Assembly: GCA_021166815.1 (NCBI GenBank)
Contig: JAJPEO010000108.1
Coordinates: 1-10,239, forward strand
From: Nocardioides sp.
Lineage (GTDB): Bacteria > Actinomycetota > Actinomycetes > Propionibacteriales > Nocardioidaceae
Length of the DNA: 10,239 bases
Direction of reading: 5' to 3'
A program made the translations under genes and the position numbers. Below are positions 7,479 through 10,239 of the stretch, piece after piece. How positions within the stretch are numbered: the first letter of the stretch is position 1; every line of letters starts with the position of its first letter. Below the pieces are notes generated by a model, which saw nothing but the letters and a program-made list of their open reading frames with translations, was not told the origin of the DNA and did no database searches.

Positions 7479-7490
7479 CACAGTGGACTC
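7479..7490 (+). promoter_or_regulatory. Leaderless-type promoter box before the APH gene
   Basis: CACAGT (7479-7484) lies six bases before GTG 7491, with no ribosome-binding site in between. The block ACAGTGGACTC-GTG closely matches ACCGTGGATCC-ATG before the next gene. This looks like a -10 placed so that transcription begins at the start codon. I see no good -35. Confidence 0.35.
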
Positions 7491-8441
7491 GTGGAGACCA
7501 TGCTGACCGACGCCCCCGGGGTGCCCGACGTCGCCGGCTACCGGGACGTCCGCACGGTGGTGGGCGGGAACTCGCACGAGGTGTTCCGCGCGACGACGCC
7601 GGAGGGACGCGAGGTGATCCTGCGCGTCTACGGCGCCCGGCACCGCGGCCCCGAGGCACCCGGCGTCCACGCGTCCGTGCTGATGCTGGTGAGGGGCCTG
7701 GTCCCGGCACCCGAGCTGCTCGAGGTCCGTGGACCGGAGGCGGGGACCGACGGCCTCGTCGTCACCTCGGTGGTGCCCGGCGTCGTGCTCGACGACGTCC
7801 TGGCCACCTGCGACGACCACGTCGCCGCCCGGCTGGGCAGGTCGCTGGGCGAGGCACTCGGCCGCATGAGCGGCATCGCCATGACCGGCCCCGGCGACTT
7901 CCTGGACTACAGCCTCGGCCGCCGGGTGTGGCAGCCCGGCTCGGAGTCCCTGGTGACGTGGCTCGACCTGTGGTCGGGGCGGGCACCGCTCGCCGACCTC
8001 GGCGCGCCCGCCCTGGCCAGGCTCCGCCGGGTCTGCGCCGAGGCCGACGCGATCCTCGCCGCCGCGCCCCGGGCGTGCCTGGTCCACGGCGACCTCTCCC
8101 CCCGCAACGTGATGTGCGACCCGGCCACGGGCGTCATCACCGGCCTGATCGACTGGGAGTTCGCCCACGCCGGGCACCCCATGGAGGACGCCGGCCACCA
8201 GGTCCGCGAGCGACCCGACTCGGTGTTCTCGACCGCCCTGCTGGAGGCGATGAACCGGTGGCTGCCGCCCGCCGAGCAGGCCGACGTCGAGACGCTGCGA
8301 CGCCGCGCGCGGGCAGCGGACCTCTACTGGATCATCGAGATCGCCTCACGCCTCGGCGAGGCCAGCGCGACCTACACGTGCCACCGCATCCTCAGCGCCA
8401 TCGCGGCCTCCGGCGACCTGCTGGGTGACACCGGCTCCTGA
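7491..8441 (+). CDS. Phosphotransferase of the APH (aminoglycoside phosphotransferase / choline kinase-like) family
   Basis: A 316-residue protein with a protein-kinase-like fold. The N-lobe shows VVGGNSHEVFRATT (about 23-36) as the nucleotide loop and VILRVYG (42-48), where R45 stands at the usual lysine position. The catalytic loop is LVHGDLSPRNVMCD with D201 and N206. The metal-binding motif is GLIDWEFAHAGHP with D221 and E223. These fit the APH Pfam family, whose members phosphorylate small molecules; the substrate cannot be read from sequence. GTG 7491 is the likely leaderless start; ATG 7500 is the alternative. It begins 45 bases after paaZ, on the same strand, but across a hairpin, so membership in the paa regulon is doubtful. 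A resistance role should not be assumed. Confidence 0.85.
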   Translation: METMLTDAPGVPDVAGYRDVRTVVGGNSHEVFRATTPEGREVILRVYGARHRGPEAPGVHASVLMLVRGLVPAPELLEVRGPEAGTDGLVVTSVVPGVVLDDVLATCDDHVAARLGRSLGEALGRMSGIAMTGPGDFLDYSLGRRVWQPGSESLVTWLDLWSGRAPLADLGAPALARLRRVCAEADAILAAAPRACLVHGDLSPRNVMCDPATGVITGLIDWEFAHAGHPMEDAGHQVRERPDSVFSTALLEAMNRWLPPAEQADVETLRRRARAADLYWIIEIASRLGEASATYTCHRILSAIAASGDLLGDTGS

Positions 8442-8453
8442 CCTCCCTACCGT
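8425..8453 (+). promoter_or_regulatory. Promoter for a leaderless GNAT mRNA
   Basis: GTGACA (8425-8430, five of six -35 bases), a 17-base spacer and TACCGT (8448-8453, a TAnnnT -10) are followed by six bases and then ATG 8460. Transcription would begin at or within a base of the ATG, and no ribosome-binding site is present. The -35 lies inside the end of the APH gene. Confidence 0.5.
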
Positions 8454-8459
8454 GGATCC

Positions 8460-9056
8460 ATGGCGTTGGTCCGCCGAGACGGCATCGAGGTGCACCCGGC
8501 CACGCACGCGCGCTTCGAGGACGTGCGCACGATGGTCGGCCCGAAGAACCCCGACTCCAACGTCTGCTGGTGCCTGAGCCACCGCATCCCGGCGAAGGAG
8601 AACACCGCCCTGCGAGGCACCGACCGCGCCGACCTCGTCGAGGCCCTGACCCGACGCCGGACCAAGCCGGGCGTGCTGGCGTACGACGCCTCCGGCGACG
8701 TGGTCGGCTGGGCCGCGGTCGCGCCGCGCGCGGACCTGCCCTTCGCAAGGTCGACGACGATCCCCCGCGTGGACGACCTGCCCGTGTGGTCGATCTGGTG
8801 CATCCGGGTGCGTCCGGGGCACCGCGGGCACGGCATCTCCCACGCCCTGCTCGCCGGCGCGGTCGCGTACGCCGCCCGGTGCGGAGCCCCCGCCGTCGAG
8901 GGCTACCCCGTCGACAACCAGGGCCGCAAGGTCGACCTGACCATGGCCTACGTCGGCACCCGCAAGCTGTTCGAGGACGCCGGCTTCACCAAGGCCAGCG
9001 ACACCACCGGCGTCTCCGGCGGCTTCCCCCGGGTGGTCATGCGCAAGGCCCTGTGA
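8460..9056 (+). CDS. GNAT-family N-acetyltransferase
   Basis: A 198-residue protein. The acetyl-CoA-binding motif A is visible at VWSIWCIRVRPGHRGHGISHALLAGAVAYA (about 109-138), with the P-x-x-RGxG-I loop at 119-126. It follows a beta-strand segment, VLAYDASGDVVGWAAVAPR (72-90), and precedes the C-terminal AYVGTRKLFEDAGFTKA that closes many GNAT folds. A CWC at residues 36-38 near the N-terminus is characteristic of one uncharacterised GNAT subgroup. The acceptor substrate is unknown. ATG 8460 fits the leaderless promoter. The gene starts 18 bases after the APH stop, and the pair may work on related small molecules, but nothing here proves it. Confidence 0.85.
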   Translation: MALVRRDGIEVHPATHARFEDVRTMVGPKNPDSNVCWCLSHRIPAKENTALRGTDRADLVEALTRRRTKPGVLAYDASGDVVGWAAVAPRADLPFARSTTIPRVDDLPVWSIWCIRVRPGHRGHGISHALLAGAVAYAARCGAPAVEGYPVDNQGRKVDLTMAYVGTRKLFEDAGFTKASDTTGVSGGFPRVVMRKAL

Positions 9057-9086
9057 CAGCCTGAGCGCAGGGACCCGCCACGGCGT

Positions 9087-9130
9087 CCCCCGGACGAGCG
9101 GCGCCGTACCCGGTCAGCGACAAGACGGCG
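9087..9130 (+). promoter_or_regulatory. Guanidine-III (ykkC-III) riboswitch
   Basis: The sequence holds CCGGACGAG (9090-9098), GCGCCGTACCCGGTCAG (9101-9117) and GACAAGACGGCG (9119-9130), the conserved parts of the guanidine-III aptamer. It folds as an H-type pseudoknot: P1 pairs CCGG 9090-9093 with CCGG 9110-9113; P2 pairs CGCCGT 9102-9107 with ACGGCG 9125-9130. Compared with the Thermobifida fusca aptamer as I remember it, the only notable change in the core is one extra C at 9118. The ribosome-binding site GGGAG (9136-9140) follows P2 by five bases, so control is probably at translation of the downstream exporter. Confidence 0.9.
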
Positions 9131-9146
9131 ACCACGGGAGCTCGTC

Positions 9147-9461
9147 ATGGCATGGATCGTCCTGGTCGTCAGCGGCCTGTTCGAGGCGGTGTGGGCGGTG
9201 GCCCTGGGTCGCTCGGAGGGCTTCACGCGCCTCGGCCCCTCGGTCGTGTTCCTCGCGGCGGCGGCGGTCTCGATGGCCGGCCTCGCCTGGGCGATGCGCA
9301 CGCTTCCGGTCGGGACGTCGTACGCCGTGTGGGTGGGCATCGGCGCCTCGGTGACGGTGGCCTGGTCCATGGCCGTCGGCGACGAGCCGGCCTCGCTGGT
9401 CAAGGTCCTGCTGATCCTGGGCATCGTCGCGTGTGTCATCGGGCTCAAGCTCGCCCACTGA
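9147..9461 (+). CDS. gdx: SMR-family guanidinium exporter Gdx (formerly SugE)
   Basis: A 104-residue membrane protein with four predicted transmembrane helices (about 2-20, 30-50, 57-77 and 84-102). Gdx-type residues are in place: G10, E13 (proton/substrate-coupling glutamate in GLFEAVW), W16, S42, Y59 and W62 (GTSYAVWVGIG). Proteins of this SMR branch work as antiparallel dimers that exchange guanidinium for protons across the cytoplasmic membrane. Two related QAC-type SMR proteins are the alternative, but the guanidine-III riboswitch directly upstream makes guanidinium export the better call. ATG 9147 has GGGAG six bases upstream. No partner SMR gene and no guanidine-degrading genes are in the window. 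It is convergent with the flavin oxidoreductase gene. Confidence 0.93.
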   Translation: MAWIVLVVSGLFEAVWAVALGRSEGFTRLGPSVVFLAAAAVSMAGLAWAMRTLPVGTSYAVWVGIGASVTVAWSMAVGDEPASLVKVLLILGIVACVIGLKLAH

Positions 9462-9482
9462 GCCACGCCCCGCACCGCCGCC

Positions 9483-9540
9483 GGGAGCGGTGAGTGAGCC
9501 ACATTCCCACGCCGGGAGATGTGGCTGGCTCACCGCTCTC
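9483..9540. repeat. Long imperfect palindrome 1 (possible bidirectional terminator)
   Basis: Arms 9485-9504 and 9519-9538 pair at 18 of 20 positions, around a 14-base loop, and extend by two weaker pairs. Arm core: GCGGTGAGTGAGCCACAT. It begins 21 bases after the Gdx stop, between convergent genes, which suits a two-way terminator. Its arm sequence is repeated in the next palindrome, which suggests a dispersed REP-like element. Confidence 0.8.
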
Positions 9541-9550
9541 CGGGCGCGCC

Positions 9551-9568
9551 ACCCCGACCCGGCGGGGT
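9551..9568. repeat. Short GC hairpin between the two palindromes
   Basis: ACCCCG (9551-9556) and CGGGGT (9563-9568) form a six-pair stem with a six-base loop. Confidence 0.45.
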
Positions 9569-9569
9569 C

Positions 9570-9619
9570 GCGGTGGGTGAGCCACATTCACAGAGCCGGA
9601 AAGGTGGCTCACTCACCGC
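9570..9619. repeat. Long imperfect palindrome 2, same arm sequence as palindrome 1
   Basis: Arms 9570-9585 and 9604-9619 pair at 15 of 16 positions (GCGGTGGGTGAGCCAC against GTGGCTCACTCACCGC), around an 18-base loop. It ends 18 bases before the stop of the convergent oxidoreductase gene. The two palindromes give four copies of one sequence in alternating orientation. Confidence 0.8.
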
Positions 9620-9637
9620 TCCAGCGGGTGCGAGGCC

Positions 9638-10239
9638 TCAGCGCCAGCCCAGATCCGGGGCCACGTGGGTCAGGACCGACTCCAGGATGTGGGCGTTGTA
9701 GTCCACCCCGAGCTGGTTGGGGACGGTGAGCAGCAGGGTGTCGGCGGCGGCGATGGCCTCGTCCTCGGCGAGCTCGGCGACGAGCTGGTCCGGCTCGGCG
9801 GCGTACGTCCGTCCGAACACGGCGCGGAGGTTGGCCTCGATGTTGCCGAACTGGTCGCGGCTGGTCCCCTCGTGGCCGAAGTACGCGCGGTCGAGGTCGG
9901 TCGTGATCGGCATGATCGAGCGGCTCACCGAGACGCGCGGCTCCCAGTCGTGGCCGGCGGCCGCCCACGCCTCGCGGAAGACCTCGATCTGCTTGCGCTG
10001 CTGGACGTGGAAGGGCTCACCGGTCTCGTCCGCCTTGAGCGTCGAGCTCATCAGGTGCATCCCCTTCTCCGCTGCCCAGCGGGCCGTGGCGTCGGAGGCG
10101 GCGCCCCACCACATGCGCCGGCGCAGGCCGGGCGAGTGCGGCTCGATGCGCAGCAGGCCGGGCGGATTGGGGAACATCGGGCGCGGGTTGGGCTCGGCGA
10201 ACCCCTCGCCCTCGAGCACCTGCAGCAGCACGTCGGTGT
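9638..10239 (-). CDS. Luciferase-like (LLM class) flavin-dependent oxidoreductase, C-terminal part, runs off right edge
   Basis: The minus-strand frame is open to the window edge, giving about 200 residues without a start; the GTG at 10231 is internal (upstream reads ...TD before VLLQVLEGEGF). Recognisable stretches are EGEGFAEPNPRPMFPNPPGLLRIEPHSPGLRRRMWWGA, AEKGMHLMSSTLKADETGEPF and QIEVFREAWAAAGHDWEPRVSVSRSIMP. They are typical of the C-terminal half of the bacterial luciferase TIM-barrel superfamily, whose members use FMN or F420 to oxidise small organics. The C-terminus DYNAHILESVLTHVAPDLGWR also fits. The cofactor and substrate cannot be decided, since the N-terminal half is absent. Confidence 0.85.
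   Translation of the reverse strand, partial: TDVLLQVLEGEGFAEPNPRPMFPNPPGLLRIEPHSPGLRRRMWWGAASDATARWAAEKGMHLMSSTLKADETGEPFHVQQRKQIEVFREAWAAAGHDWEPRVSVSRSIMPITTDLDRAYFGHEGTSRDQFGNIEANLRAVFGRTYAAEPDQLVAELAEDEAIAAADTLLLTVPNQLGVDYNAHILESVLTHVAPDLGWR

Noticed and set aside
5751-8198. 815-residue open frame on the minus strand, the longest in the window
   Set aside because: It is exactly antisense to paaZ and the APH gene, crosses the boundary between them, and has a shadow-like composition (runs of G, A, V, R, D, H) with no recognisable domain.
9057-9146. Guanidine-I (ykkC) or guanidine-II (mini-ykkC) riboswitch
   Set aside because: The sequence lacks the guanidine-I core and the twin ACGR loops of guanidine-II, whereas the guanidine-III pseudoknot fits in full.
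9483-9621. CRISPR-like repeat array
   Set aside because: The four copies alternate in orientation and form two hairpins; there are no direct repeats with equal spacers and no cas genes.

Overview
The window is very GC-rich, with strong third-position GC bias, frequent GTG/TTG starts and long antisense shadow ORFs. Together with the gene content (a five-gene paa operon, a TetR-type paa regulator, a Snf2-like helicase and leaderless-looking starts) this points to a high-GC actinobacterium, probably a Nocardioides-like member of the Propionibacteriales. The genus is an inference from style, not a proven assignment.

Layout. 1-717 (minus): N-terminal part of a large DEAD/DEAH (Snf2-like) helicase that runs off the left edge. 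718-974: short divergent intergenic region. 975-1589 (plus): TetR-family regulator, probably PaaR. Convergent with it, and overlapping its end by 23 bp, is the minus-strand operon paaA-paaB-paaC-paaD-paaE (5301 down to 1567), with cistrons overlapping or one base apart. A compact divergent control region (5302-5414) separates it from paaZ (5415-7445, plus). A hairpin follows paaZ. Then come an APH-family phosphotransferase (7491-8441), a GNAT acetyltransferase (8460-9056) and an SMR transporter of the Gdx type (9147-9461). The right end has a pair of related long hairpins (9483-9621) and the 3' part of a minus-strand luciferase-like flavin oxidoreductase that runs off the right edge.

How the genes work together. 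PaaABCE is the multicomponent oxygenase that epoxidises the ring of phenylacetyl-CoA. PaaD belongs to the Fe-S assembly proteins needed for it. PaaZ opens the oxepin-CoA ring and oxidises the resulting aldehyde. The TetR gene probably encodes the phenylacetyl-CoA-responsive repressor. The 5302-5414 spacer carries both a TetR-type operator candidate and a close match to a CRP/GlxR (cAMP receptor) site. The phenylacetyl-CoA ligase (paaK) and beta-oxidation genes (paaF, G, H, J) are not in this window.

The most distinctive non-coding element is a guanidine-III (ykkC-III) riboswitch at 9087-9130, directly before the SMR gene. It identifies that transporter as a guanidinium exporter rather than a general drug pump. 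The second is the double hairpin made of four alternating copies of one 14-16 base sequence between convergent genes. I did not find a new multi-gene defence or mobile system here. The window is largely conserved catabolic and housekeeping accessory DNA.
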